A stretch of 10,178 bases of DNA from Thioalkalivibrio sp. (GCA_007119005.1 SKQM01000240.1:1-10178), one strand, 5' to 3'; counted from the stretch's first letter, positions 1 to 7,443 are shown. Made by a program: numbers and translations. Notes: generated from the letters alone by a model not told the origin.

Positions 1-802
1 AGGTGCTGCCCTCGCCGGCGATCGCGTTGCGATAGGCGATCAGGCTGCGGTAGAAGGTGAAGAACTCCTGATCGGAACCGAAGGCCACGCCGAGAATTTC
101 GGTTGCCCGGGCGTCACCGGCGCCGCGGATCTCCTCGGACTCCCGATAGGCGTTCGCCAGGATCACCGTACGGTCGCGGTCGGCACGCGAACGGATCCGC
201 TCGCCTTCTTCCTGACCACGGGCCCGGAAGTCCTGGGCAACACGCTGACGCTCGGCCCGCATGCGGTCATACACCGATTCCGAGACCTCGTCCGGAAGGT
301 CGATGCGACGGATGCGCACGTCGACCAGGGTGACGCCCAGCTCGCGAGCGGTCTCCAGGGCCTCCTGGCGGACCGCCCCCATGATGGTGGTGCGCTCGCC
401 CGACACGACCTGCGCGAGTTCGAAGCGCGCAAACTCGTTACGCATGCCATCGCGAAGGATCTGGGCCAGCCGCTCCTCGGCGTTCCGTTCGTCGCCGCGC
501 GTCGCTCGGAAGAACTGTCCCACGTCGTCGATGCGCCACATGGCGTAGAAGTCGACGATGACGTTCTTCGCCTCGCTGGTCAGGAACCGATCCGGCGGAA
601 TGTTCAGGGTCATAATGCGCGCTTCGAAGAAGCGCACGTTGTTGATCAGCGGGAACTTGAGATGCAGCCCCGGCTCCAGGTCCACCTTGCGCACCTCGCC
701 CAGCGAGAACAGGATCACCCGCTCGCGCTCGTCGACGGTGTAGGTGGACATGGCAATGACGATCGCCGCGACGATCGCTCCGATTCCTGCTATGCGAAGC
801 AT
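1..802 (-). CDS. hflC: HflC, FtsH-associated SPFH/band-7 membrane protein (3' end cut by window)
   Basis: This is the partner of HflK. In E. coli the HflK-HflC complex is a large membrane-anchored periplasmic cage that encloses the FtsH protease and modulates its degradation of membrane proteins and regulators. Seen here: 267 residues with a single N-terminal hydrophobic segment (about residues 3-19), then the typical TVDERERVILFSLGEV entry into the SPFH domain, and a charged Arg/Glu/Ala-rich helical stretch (about 180-235) ending in FFTFYRSLIAYRNA, a hallmark HflC tail. The frame runs off the left edge, so roughly the last 20-60 residues are missing. Start: ATG at 802-800 shares one base with the hflK stop (TAATG). 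A strong Shine-Dalgarno, GGAGGT (complement of 809-814), lies inside the last hflK codons. The overlap implies co-transcription and coupled, near-equimolar synthesis. Identity is secure. Confidence 0.96.
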   Translation of the reverse strand, partial: MLRIAGIGAIVAAIVIAMSTYTVDERERVILFSLGEVRKVDLEPGLHLKFPLINNVRFFEARIMTLNIPPDRFLTSEAKNVIVDFYAMWRIDDVGQFFRATRGDERNAEERLAQILRDGMRNEFARFELAQVVSGERTTIMGAVRQEALETARELGVTLVDVRIRRIDLPDEVSESVYDRMRAERQRVAQDFRARGQEEGERIRSRADRDRTVILANAYRESEEIRGAGDARATEILGVAFGSDQEFFTFYRSLIAYRNAIAGEGST

Positions 803-2010
803 TAGCGCACCTCCCGCGCACGCGGATCAGGCCGGGTGCCCGTGCGATTGGGGGTCTGACTCGGGGTGCTGATACCGAAAGCACTGCGGCTGGTATCCAG
901 CGGCTGCGGCACCGTACCCGTAGCGGGCCTGGGCGGCTCGCCACCCAGCAGTTGATCCAGCGGCAGCATCATCAGGTTGTTGGTGGAAGCGACGTCGAGC
1001 ATGACCTTGTTCGAACCCTGGAAGACCGCCTCGACGGCCTCGATGTACATGCGTTCACGGGTCACACTGGGCGCCACCCTGTATTCGGTCAGCAGCTGGG
1101 TGAAACGGGCAGCATCACCCTCGGCCTTGGCGATGACCTGGTCCCGGTAGGCCTCCGCCTCCTCGAGAATACGGGCCGCCTGACCGCGAGCACGCGGGAT
1201 CAGGCCGTTGGCATAGGCCTCCGCTTCGTTGCGGAAGCGGGCCTCGTCCTCACGCGCCCGGATGGCGTCCGCGAACGACTCCTGTACTGGCTCGGGCGGC
1301 TGCGCCTGCTGCATCGACATGGCCGTGACGATCAGGCCCGCGCCGTAGGAATCCAGGGCCTGCTGCAGGGTCTGGCGCGAGCTGATCGCGATCTCGCCGC
1401 GGCCCTCGCCGAGGATGAAGTCCAGCCTGCTCTTCCCGACGCTCTCGCGAATGGCTGATTCCATCAGCTGCTGCACGGTGACGTCCGGGTTGCGCACGTT
1501 GAACTTGTAGTCGACGACGTCCAGCACGCGGTACTGTACCGCGATGTCCACGTCGATGATGTTTTCGTCGGCGGTCAGCATCAGCGCCCGGTTCTGCAGG
1601 GTACGGATGCTGTCGACGTTTTCGACCTCCACCCGCTCGATCGGGAACGGCAGATGCCAGTTCGGACCGGGGGACGAAACTTTCTGGAAGGCACCGAAGC
1701 GCAACACCACGCCCCGCTCACCTTCGCTGACGATGTAGAACCCGGAGGCCAGCCACACGACCACAGCGATGATAACCGCGAGGCTGATCACCGCCTTGGA
1801 GTTCCGGCCCATGCCGAACCCACCACCGCCATCCGGATCACTGCCGCCGCCCTTGCCGCCGAACAGGCTGTTCAGCTGCGCCGACACCTTGCGCATCATT
1901 TCCTCGAGGTCGGGCGGACGCTGGCCACCACCACCACCGCCACTGCCACCGCCACGCTGGCCGCCGCTCCACGGATCGCGCTGATTGTTTCCCGGTTCGT
2001 TCCAGGGCAT
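802..2010 (-). CDS. hflK: HflK, FtsH-associated SPFH/band-7 membrane protein
   Basis: HflK is the larger subunit of the HflKC complex that regulates the FtsH protease at the inner membrane. The 402 residues show the family layout: a cytosolic Gly/Pro-rich N-terminus (MPWNEPG start; glycine runs at 20-29 and 53-68), a membrane segment at about 72-94, the SPFH domain beginning YIVSEGERGVVLRFG (92-106), the NVDSIRTLQNRALMLTADEN block (131-150), then a long Ala/Glu/Arg-rich coiled-coil region and a Pro/Thr-rich disordered tail. Length is close to E. coli HflK (419). Start: ATG 2010-2008 with GGAG (complement of 2018-2021) seven bases upstream. hflC follows with a one-base overlap. Upstream is maeA rather than hflX, and a promoter-like element sits between them, so hflKC appears to be its own operon. 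Confidence 0.97.
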   Translation of the reverse strand: MPWNEPGNNQRDPWSGGQRGGGSGGGGGGQRPPDLEEMMRKVSAQLNSLFGGKGGGSDPDGGGGFGMGRNSKAVISLAVIIAVVVWLASGFYIVSEGERGVVLRFGAFQKVSSPGPNWHLPFPIERVEVENVDSIRTLQNRALMLTADENIIDVDIAVQYRVLDVVDYKFNVRNPDVTVQQLMESAIRESVGKSRLDFILGEGRGEIAISSRQTLQQALDSYGAGLIVTAMSMQQAQPPEPVQESFADAIRAREDEARFRNEAEAYANGLIPRARGQAARILEEAEAYRDQVIAKAEGDAARFTQLLTEYRVAPSVTRERMYIEAVEAVFQGSNKVMLDVASTNNLMMLPLDQLLGGEPPRPATGTVPQPLDTSRSAFGISTPSQTPNRTGTRPDPRAREVR

Positions 2011-2090
2011 TTAGGGACTCCACTATCGGTACAGCCATGAGAACGCGAAACCCGCGTTTGGTTCGACCGCGGTTTCACATAGGGGCATGC

Positions 2091-2119
2091 ATTTTAGGTA
2101 CCGCCTCCCGGCCCCGCAA
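2091..2119 (-). promoter_or_regulatory. Predicted sigma70-like promoter of hflKC
   Basis: Read on the minus strand, TTGCGG (2119-2114) and TAAAAT (2096-2091) are separated by exactly 17 bases. The -10 box matches the consensus at five of six positions and the -35 at three. Transcription would start near 2084 and give a leader of about 74 bases before the hflK ATG. The leader contains a small stem, AACGCG/CGCGTT, at 2042-2058. The element explains how hflKC can be expressed without hfq-hflX upstream. Prediction only. Confidence 0.5.
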
Positions 2120-2120
2120 G

Positions 2121-2140
2121 CCTGCCCCGACCGGGGCAGG
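2121..2140 (-). terminator. Strong hairpin downstream of maeA, possible transcript end
   Basis: CCTGCCCCG and CGGGGCAGG form a perfect GC-rich dyad (9 bp by sequence, effectively 8 bp with a 4-base loop), 36 bases past the maeA stop. No U-tract follows on the minus strand, so it is not a canonical intrinsic terminator. It may stabilise the maeA mRNA 3' end or act with Rho. It abuts the -35 box predicted for hflKC. Hairpin certain, function inferred. Confidence 0.4.
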
Positions 2141-2175
2141 TCATGCCGAGGCCCGGCGGGAACCCCTGGACGGCA

Positions 2176-3849
2176 TCAGCCCACGTAGCTGACGTAAGCG
2201 GGATCGTACATCTGGTCGCGCATCACCGCGTCGAGGTCGGCAGGTTCGGGGATACCCGCGAGATCCTCGGCAAAGGCGACCCGCGCGACCGCCACCGCGA
2301 TCCGCAGCGACACATCGCGCACCCGCAGCAGGGACGGGTACAGGGAGCCCTGCTCGAGATCCGCCTGTTCCACGCTTTCAGCCAGCGCGCGTGCCGCAGC
2401 CATGAACATGCTGTCGGTGATCCGCGAGGCCTGCACGGTGACCGCACCCAGGCCCACGCCGGGAAAGATGTAGGAGTTGTTCCCCTGCCGCGGTACGAAC
2501 CGTTGTCCATCGAATTCCACCGGATCGAACGGGCTGCCCGACGCGAACAGGGCCTTGCCACCCGACCAGGCATAGGCCTGTTCGGCGGTGCACTCGGACT
2601 TCGAGGTCGGATTGGACAACGCGAAGATGATCGGCCGCTCGTTCAATCGCGTCATCATCTCGACGACCTCGCGGGTGAACGCGTTGGCCACCGCACCGAC
2701 GCCGATGATGGCCGTCGGGCGCAGGATCTCGACCGCGTCGTGGAAATCCTGCACCTGCGGATGCTCGTGGGCATAGGGCCGCTTGTGTTCCGCCAGCGCC
2801 ATCCGGCTGCGCACCACGAGCCCACGGGAGTCGACCATCCAGCAGCGCTGCCGGGCCGCGACCTCGTCCATGCCGTCTTCCACCATTGCGGCGGTCAGCA
2901 GATCGGCAATCCCGGTGGCCGCCTCGCCCGCACCCAGGAACAGGAAACTCTGATCGCGCAGTGCCCCGCCGGTGACCCGTAGCGCAGAGAGAACACCGGC
3001 CATCGTCACCGCTGCAGTGCCCTGGATGTCGTCGTTGAAGCAGGGAATGCGATCGCGGTATTCGTGCAGCAGGCGAAACGCGTTGTGGTTCGCGAAGTCC
3101 TCGAACTGCACCACGATGCCGGGGAACACCTCCTGGGTCGCCTCCAGGAACTCGGCCATCAATTCGTCGTATTCGACCCCGGTCAGGCGCCTCTGGCGCA
3201 GACCCAGATACAGCGGATCCTCCAGCAAAGACTCGTTGTTGGTACCCACGTCGAACATCACCGGCAGACTGCGGCGCGGGTGCACCCCGGCACAGGAGGT
3301 GTACAGCGACAGCTTGCCGATGGGGATGCCCATGCCGCTCGCGCCGAGGTCGCCGAGGCCGAGGATGCGCTCGCCGTCGGTGACCACGATGATGCGGGCA
3401 TCACGATAGGGCCAGTTGCGCAGCACCGAGGACACCTTGCCCCGGTCTGCCGCGGAGACGTACAGACCCCGGGGGCTGCGGTAGATGTGGCCGTACTGCT
3501 GGCAGGCCAGCCCGACGGTCGGCGTGTAGATCACCGGCATCATCTCGTCGGGGTTCTCGATGATCACGCGGTAGAACAGGGCCTCGTTCCGGTCCTGCAG
3601 CGACTGCAGCATGATGTACCGCTCGAGCGGCGATTCGATGCGCCGGAAGTTCTCCAGCACCCGCTCCACCTGCTCCTCCTGCGAGGAGACGTGGGGCGGC
3701 AGCAGGCCACACAGGCCCAGCATGTCGCGCTCGCGCAGGGTGAAGGCCGACCCCTTGTTCAGCGACGGGTCGCGCAACAGCGCCATGCCACGGGGAAACC
3801 ATTCGGGAAGGGGTCCCGGCAGGGAGTCGCCGGGTGTCTGCTGCGGCAT
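2176..3849 (-). CDS. maeA: NAD-dependent malic enzyme (malate dehydrogenase, oxaloacetate-decarboxylating)
   Basis: Oxidatively decarboxylates L-malate to pyruvate and CO2 in the cytosol, reducing NAD(P)+ and linking the TCA cycle to pyruvate. The 557 residues match the large eukaryote/E. coli MaeA type (E. coli 565). Visible motifs: YTPTVG with the catalytic Tyr at 108; GDLGASGMGIPIGKL with the catalytic Lys at 179; QFEDF with metal ligands Glu250 and Asp251; FNDDIQGT with Asp273/Asp274; a Rossmann GAGEAATG at 306-313; and SNPTSKSEC near the C-terminus. Spacing matches human ME2 (Tyr112, Lys183, Glu255, Asp256, Asp279). The frame stays open to 3954, but ATG 3849-3847 (MPQQTPGDS) is preferred: AGGGA lies seven bases upstream and the extension is Arg/Pro-rich and overlaps the promoter. 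NAD versus NADP preference is assigned from the family and cannot be read with certainty. Confidence 0.96.
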   Translation of the reverse strand: MPQQTPGDSLPGPLPEWFPRGMALLRDPSLNKGSAFTLRERDMLGLCGLLPPHVSSQEEQVERVLENFRRIESPLERYIMLQSLQDRNEALFYRVIIENPDEMMPVIYTPTVGLACQQYGHIYRSPRGLYVSAADRGKVSSVLRNWPYRDARIIVVTDGERILGLGDLGASGMGIPIGKLSLYTSCAGVHPRRSLPVMFDVGTNNESLLEDPLYLGLRQRRLTGVEYDELMAEFLEATQEVFPGIVVQFEDFANHNAFRLLHEYRDRIPCFNDDIQGTAAVTMAGVLSALRVTGGALRDQSFLFLGAGEAATGIADLLTAAMVEDGMDEVAARQRCWMVDSRGLVVRSRMALAEHKRPYAHEHPQVQDFHDAVEILRPTAIIGVGAVANAFTREVVEMMTRLNERPIIFALSNPTSKSECTAEQAYAWSGGKALFASGSPFDPVEFDGQRFVPRQGNNSYIFPGVGLGAVTVQASRITDSMFMAAARALAESVEQADLEQGSLYPSLLRVRDVSLRIAVAVARVAFAEDLAGIPEPADLDAVMRDQMYDPAYVSYVG

Positions 3850-3894
3850 CGGGTAGTCCCTCGGGCCGGCTGTGGAAGGGCCTTGCTGGCACCT

Positions 3895-3915
3895 GGACCG
3901 GACGCCTTCCGGTCC
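3895..3915 (-). promoter_or_regulatory. Perfect 8-bp hairpin at the predicted 5' end of the maeA mRNA
   Basis: GGACCGGA (3895-3902) and TCCGGTCC (3908-3915) are exact reverse complements with a five-base loop. If transcription starts about seven bases past the -10 box (near 3919), the stem begins within a few bases of the mRNA 5' end, about 46 bases before the ATG. It could protect the leader from 5' end-dependent decay. It also lies 52 bases past the stop of the EF-hand gene, so it may instead, or also, end that transcript, although no U-tract follows. Confidence 0.45.
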
Positions 3916-3925
3916 GCTCGGGGGC

Positions 3926-3954
3926 AGTATCCGGCGCCACCCCCGATGCGTCAA
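3926..3954 (-). promoter_or_regulatory. Predicted sigma70 promoter of maeA
   Basis: On the minus strand TTGACG (3954-3949) is five of six matches to the -35 consensus. It is followed after exactly 17 bases by GATACT (3931-3926), four of six matches to the -10. The predicted start near 3919 gives a leader of about 70 bases. The element lies between the EF-hand gene stop (3967) and maeA, arguing that maeA is transcribed independently. Confidence 0.6.
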
Positions 3955-3966
3955 CCGCCCTTCCGG

Positions 3967-6156
3967 TCAATCCCCCGATGGTGGGCGCAGAACCTCGAGC
4001 ACCGGCTCGACCATTGGGCCCAGATAACCCTGCCACCAGGCGACGGCCACCACGATCACCAGGGCGAGCAGGAACAGATAGGTCTTCCAGGGACGCTTCT
4101 TTTCTGCGTAGGGGTCGTCCAGCGAGCGCTGGGATCCCGAAGGCAGGGCTGCAACGCCGGTCAGCGCGGTGCCGAACGGCAGGTTGATGCGGGCACGCGT
4201 GTTCACCGCCCATCCGTTGGCATCCAGCAACGGCGCCAGGTTGCGCTGGCGCAGCTTGAGCCAGGCGAGCAGCATCGAGGGGCCGGAGACCGCGAGCAGC
4301 ACGCCGACCGCGACCAGCGGAAACTGCCACCACGCGAGGTTGAACAGCCCGGCGACCATCGCGGCCAGCGCGGTGCCGATCGCGCCGATCGCGAGGCCGA
4401 TCGCCGCGAAGATACCGGCGAACTTGGCGATGTCGAACGGTGCCGCCGGCGCCGGCTTCTGGCCCGACTCCACCCGCTCCGCCGCACCCGCGATGCCAGC
4501 TGCGGCGCGCTCCTCCACCGCCTGATCACGGGAGGCGGCAAACTTCTGGATCTGCTCCTGCATCAAGCGCGCAACACGCTTGTACGGAGACCAGAAGGCC
4601 TGGCGGATGCTGATCGGGTGCTCCACCAGCTTTACCACGGTCGCGTCCCAGTCCCGGCCCTGGCGGTCGTAGAAAACGCCGTTGCGGCCCACCATCAGAT
4701 TGTCGGAGTCGCCGCCGGTGATACCGGCCACGATCGTCAGCTTCTCCTCCCCCTTCCGCTCGCATTCACAGTACGCGAGGTAGGTGCCGCTGAAATGCGC
4801 GAGCGTACTGTGCCGGGCCATGTCGTCCACGCGCAGGCACAGATCGCAGCTCCGACCGTCGAGATAAAGGGTGCCGGCCTGGAAGATCGCCTTGCCGTGC
4901 GTATTGTAGAAATCCCGCAGCGAGACGAAATTGTTCAGCAGCAGGAACAGGTCGCGGTGATAGCGTGCCAGGCGCTCGACCGCGTCGATCGACTCCGCGT
5001 GGGCCTCCAGGGCATTGTCCCGCTCGATCAGCTTGTTGATTGCGTCCTGAGCCCCGCCCTCGACGATGGCCCGCAGACGGTCCGGACCCAGCGATGCGAC
5101 GTGCTCGCCCGCGTTCTCGTCACGCCAGGCCCGGAAAGGGCCGAACACGTCCAGGATCCGCTGCCAATCCTGCTGCCCCAGCTCGGTACGCTCACCGAGC
5201 AGGGGCACCACCACATCGTGCCGGAACCGTTCCAGACGGCCCACCCAGGCGGGATTGAGCCCCTCGACGAGGGGCAAAGGCCGATCGGGCGCCACCTCCG
5301 CGAGCGGCAACGCCACCACCGCATCGGCCGCGGCCGAGATCTCGAGAGAGGACAGGGTTCCGTACACCTCTTCGGGCGGATTCAGCCGCGCGGCCGCGCG
5401 GGGGTCGAATGCCGCCAACCGGCACCGGGTGAAGTAATCGGCGACCTTCGCCCGGAGAGATTCCAGCAACTCCCCCGCAGCGACGGTGCCGTCGCCAAGG
5501 GGCAACACCGTGTCGGCCTGCGCGTGGGCGCGTTCCCAGGAGGCAAGAAAGGCGCGCGCCTCCTCGAAGAAGGCGTCGGCCTTCGCCTGTGACACACCCG
5601 GCTCGCCGCTGCGATCGGTCTCGGCCCCGAACCGCTCCATGATCTCCGTGATCACCGCACGCAGATCCTCGTCCTCGGTCAGGCTTGGCGACACGATGCC
5701 GTCGCCGTTGAAGCACCCGGGGCTGAAGATCTTCGATTTGTCCGAGCTTTCCGCGATGGATACCGCGTCCGCATCCGGCTTGCGCAGGTTGGTGAGGATC
5801 TGGCGCGCGGAAGCCAGCAGCCGGGCCCCATCGGGTGTGGAATCGTCGATCGCCGCAAGCGGCAAAGAGTCGCCACCCTCGATCAGCCTTGCCGGGTCCT
5901 TCAACATCCCGCGGGCCCAGGACACCGCTGCGAGGATCTCCGGAACACGGATATGCCCGTCCCCGTCCGTGTCGATCAGTTCCAGCGTACGCCGGTCGAT
6001 CTCCAGCCCCGACGTCGGGCAACTCAGCACCGACCAAAGCTTCGGATCCAGTTCGGCCAGATGCTCGAGGTCCTCCGCGCGGTCCAGACGGACCTGGTCG
6101 AAGCCTCCCAAACGAAAGAAACGCCAGCGATGCGGCCCAGCTGCGGCTTCGGCCAT
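3967..6156 (-). CDS. EF-hand-containing multi-pass membrane protein of unknown function
   Basis: I do not recognise a named family. The 729-residue protein has no signal peptide. Residues 62-73 (DTDGDGHIRVPE) are a textbook EF-hand Ca2+ loop with all ligand positions intact, and 148-159 (CFNGDGIVS...) looks like a degenerate second loop lacking the first and last acidic ligands. A long, probably helical soluble part (about 160-430) follows. Next come a paired-cysteine motif, C437xxC440 and C463xC465, flanking a conserved-looking hydrophobic/aromatic core, and then an Ala/Glu-rich linker. Three hydrophobic segments sit near the C-terminus (about 577-607, 611-634 and 691-708). Start: ATG 6156-6154 has an excellent GAGGAG seven bases upstream; the frame extends to 6318 but that extension is Arg-rich and has no such site. 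It diverges from the patatin gene. Coding is secure; a role as Ca2+-sensing membrane protein is inference. Confidence 0.85.
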   Translation of the reverse strand: MAEAAAGPHRWRFFRLGGFDQVRLDRAEDLEHLAELDPKLWSVLSCPTSGLEIDRRTLELIDTDGDGHIRVPEILAAVSWARGMLKDPARLIEGGDSLPLAAIDDSTPDGARLLASARQILTNLRKPDADAVSIAESSDKSKIFSPGCFNGDGIVSPSLTEDEDLRAVITEIMERFGAETDRSGEPGVSQAKADAFFEEARAFLASWERAHAQADTVLPLGDGTVAAGELLESLRAKVADYFTRCRLAAFDPRAAARLNPPEEVYGTLSSLEISAAADAVVALPLAEVAPDRPLPLVEGLNPAWVGRLERFRHDVVVPLLGERTELGQQDWQRILDVFGPFRAWRDENAGEHVASLGPDRLRAIVEGGAQDAINKLIERDNALEAHAESIDAVERLARYHRDLFLLLNNFVSLRDFYNTHGKAIFQAGTLYLDGRSCDLCLRVDDMARHSTLAHFSGTYLAYCECERKGEEKLTIVAGITGGDSDNLMVGRNGVFYDRQGRDWDATVVKLVEHPISIRQAFWSPYKRVARLMQEQIQKFAASRDQAVEERAAAGIAGAAERVESGQKPAPAAPFDIAKFAGIFAAIGLAIGAIGTALAAMVAGLFNLAWWQFPLVAVGVLLAVSGPSMLLAWLKLRQRNLAPLLDANGWAVNTRARINLPFGTALTGVAALPSGSQRSLDDPYAEKKRPWKTYLFLLALVIVVAVAWWQGYLGPMVEPVLEVLRPPSGD

Positions 6157-6195
6157 TGCAATACTCCTCTCCCTGGACCGCGAAGGACGGAATCC

Positions 6196-6230
6196 GGCAG
6201 TGCAGACGGCCAGAGCCACGCTGCACTGTC
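6196..6230. promoter_or_regulatory. 10-bp inverted repeat in the divergent EF-hand/patatin intergenic region
   Basis: CAGTGCAG (6198-6205) and CTGCACTG (6221-6228) are exact reverse complements separated by 15 bases. Two further flanking positions pair if one G-T is allowed (6196-6230). The arms lie 42-72 bases upstream of the EF-hand gene ATG. The repeat could be a hairpin in that gene's leader or a two-half-site operator in the shared control region. The 6157-6426 region is otherwise GC-rich and non-coding. Confidence 0.5.
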
Positions 6231-6369
6231 GGAGTTCGCGGTCGGGGCCAGGCCGGCGGCGTCGTGGTTCCGCGAGTTTGCCGCAGGATCGCTTTTCGCG
6301 CCAGTGTCGGCAGTCCATCTGTCAGCAGCCCATCGGAGCAGCGCGGCAACGCCGGAATCCTGCTGGCAC

Positions 6370-6398
6370 TGGACCCACGGTCCCGGGAGGCGAACAAT
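6370..6398 (+). promoter_or_regulatory. Candidate promoter of the patatin gene
   Basis: TGGACC (6370-6375) and AACAAT (6393-6398) are spaced by 17 bases, each matching four of six consensus positions. Transcription would start near 6405, leaving about 20 bases before the ATG, just enough for the GGAG ribosome site at 6418-6421. This is a weak prediction. Confidence 0.3.
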
Positions 6399-6426
6399 CG
6401 CCCCAGGCCCAGATGATGGAGTCGCC

Positions 6427-7341
6427 ATGGCAGGGCAATCGGAGCAGAGGAACCGGACCGTTTCGCTCGTGCTGGGTTCGGGCGGTGCCCGCGGACTGGC
6501 GCATATCGGTGTAATCCAGGAACTCGAAGCCCGCGGCTACGAGATCCTTGCGATCTCGGGAAGCTCCATGGGCGCCCTGGTCGGCGGCATCCACGCAATG
6601 GGGGAATTGCAGACCTACGCCGACTGGGTCGAGGGACTCAGTCAGACCGACGTCATCGCACTCCTCGACTGGTCGTTTTCCAAGGGCGGGATGATCCGCG
6701 GCGACAAGCTGATGCAGCAGCTGAAGGACCTGGTCGGCGAACGCGACATCGAGGATCTTCCGATCAGCTATACGGCGGTCGCGGTGGACATCCACCGGGG
6801 TCGGGAGATCTGGATGAGCGAGGGTTCACTGTTCGATGCCATCCGGGCCTCCATCGCGATCCCCGCGGTCTTCGCGCCGCATCGCTACCGCGGCCGAACC
6901 CTCGTGGATGGCGGGCTGCTCAACCCGGTGCCGGTGGCACCCACGCTGCGCACACTGACGGACCTGACCATCGTCGTTGACGTGAATGGGCCGGCCCCGG
7001 CGGCACCCGCGGAGACCGACGACGACGAGGGAGACGACAATTCCGGCCTGCTGCGGCGCATGCTCGGCTATGTCGAATCGCTCGGCATGAACGGTGCGCC
7101 CGCGGCCGAGGGCCTGGCCTTTTCGGAGGTGTTGATGCGCTCTCTGGAAACGATGCAGGCCGCCCTCACCCGGCATCACCTTGCGGTGTTCCGCCCCGAC
7201 CTGGTGATCAGCATCCCGAAGAACACCTGCATGGTCCACGAATTCCATCGCGCCGCGCCCGTGATCGAACTGGGACGAAGAATGGCCCGTGAACGGCTGG
7301 CGGACCTGGAAGAAAACGGCAGGCCCGGGACCCCGTATTGA
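6427..7341 (+). CDS. RssA-like patatin-family serine hydrolase (phospholipase-like)
   Basis: Patatin-family enzymes use a Ser-Asp dyad to cleave acyl esters, usually of phospholipids. In this 304-residue protein the oxyanion loop is GSGGARG (17-23), the nucleophile elbow GSSMG (45-49, Ser47), and the catalytic Asp lies in DGG (Asp161, followed by LLNPVPV). All catalytic elements are intact. Length and motif spacing fit the small bacterial RssA/NTE-like group (E. coli RssA about 300). There is no signal peptide or membrane segment, so it is probably cytosolic. An acidic insert, ETDDDEGDD (196-204), follows the core strand after the active site and looks disordered. Start: ATG 6427 with GGAG five bases upstream; the frame is open back to 5953, but that part lies antisense to the EF-hand gene. 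Substrate unknown. Confident on family, not on physiological role. Confidence 0.92.
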   Translation: MAGQSEQRNRTVSLVLGSGGARGLAHIGVIQELEARGYEILAISGSSMGALVGGIHAMGELQTYADWVEGLSQTDVIALLDWSFSKGGMIRGDKLMQQLKDLVGERDIEDLPISYTAVAVDIHRGREIWMSEGSLFDAIRASIAIPAVFAPHRYRGRTLVDGGLLNPVPVAPTLRTLTDLTIVVDVNGPAPAAPAETDDDEGDDNSGLLRRMLGYVESLGMNGAPAAEGLAFSEVLMRSLETMQAALTRHHLAVFRPDLVISIPKNTCMVHEFHRAAPVIELGRRMARERLADLEENGRPGTPY

Positions 7342-7397
7342 GCGGGATTCGACCCCGCGTCGCGGGAGGGCGGCTCCGCGCGTCGAAAAGAAAAGCT

Positions 7398-7443
7398 TTG
7401 TTACGGGCCGGACACACTTTTGCAATATTAGATTCGTCTAATA
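7398..7443 (+). promoter_or_regulatory. Candidate promoter with overlapping perfect 7-bp dyad upstream of the two-repeat secreted protein
   Basis: TTGTTA (7398-7403) and TGCAAT (7421-7426) are 17 bases apart, four of six matches each. Right after the -10 is a perfect inverted repeat, TATTAGA-TTCG-TCTAATA (7426-7443), whose centre coincides with the predicted transcription start (about 7433). That is a classic repressor-operator position. If transcription starts further upstream, the same sequence would instead form a UUCG-capped hairpin in the mRNA leader. The local AT content contrasts with the GC-rich surroundings. Confidence 0.4.

Noticed and set aside
1838..2078. Two short minus-strand frames overlapping the hflK start
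   Set aside because: They exist because of the glycine-codon run of HflK read out of frame (Trp/Arg/Val repeats).
2143..2982. A 279-codon plus-strand open frame within maeA
   Set aside because: Antisense to the conserved C-terminal half of malic enzyme and with no recognisable domain.
3064..5592. An 842-codon plus-strand open frame antisense to maeA and the EF-hand gene
   Set aside because: It spans two well-supported opposite-strand genes and their spacer, its product is a His/Gln/Arg-rich string without domains, and high GC removes stops from such shadow frames.
5192..6598. A 468-codon minus-strand open frame overlapping the EF-hand and patatin genes
   Set aside because: Arg/Gly/Ser-rich composition, no ribosome site, conflicts with the catalytic and EF-hand motifs of the real frames.
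7342..7366. Intrinsic terminator after the patatin gene
   Set aside because: Only short competing stems (GCGGG/CCCGC and CCCGCG/CGCGGG with tiny loop) and no U-tract.
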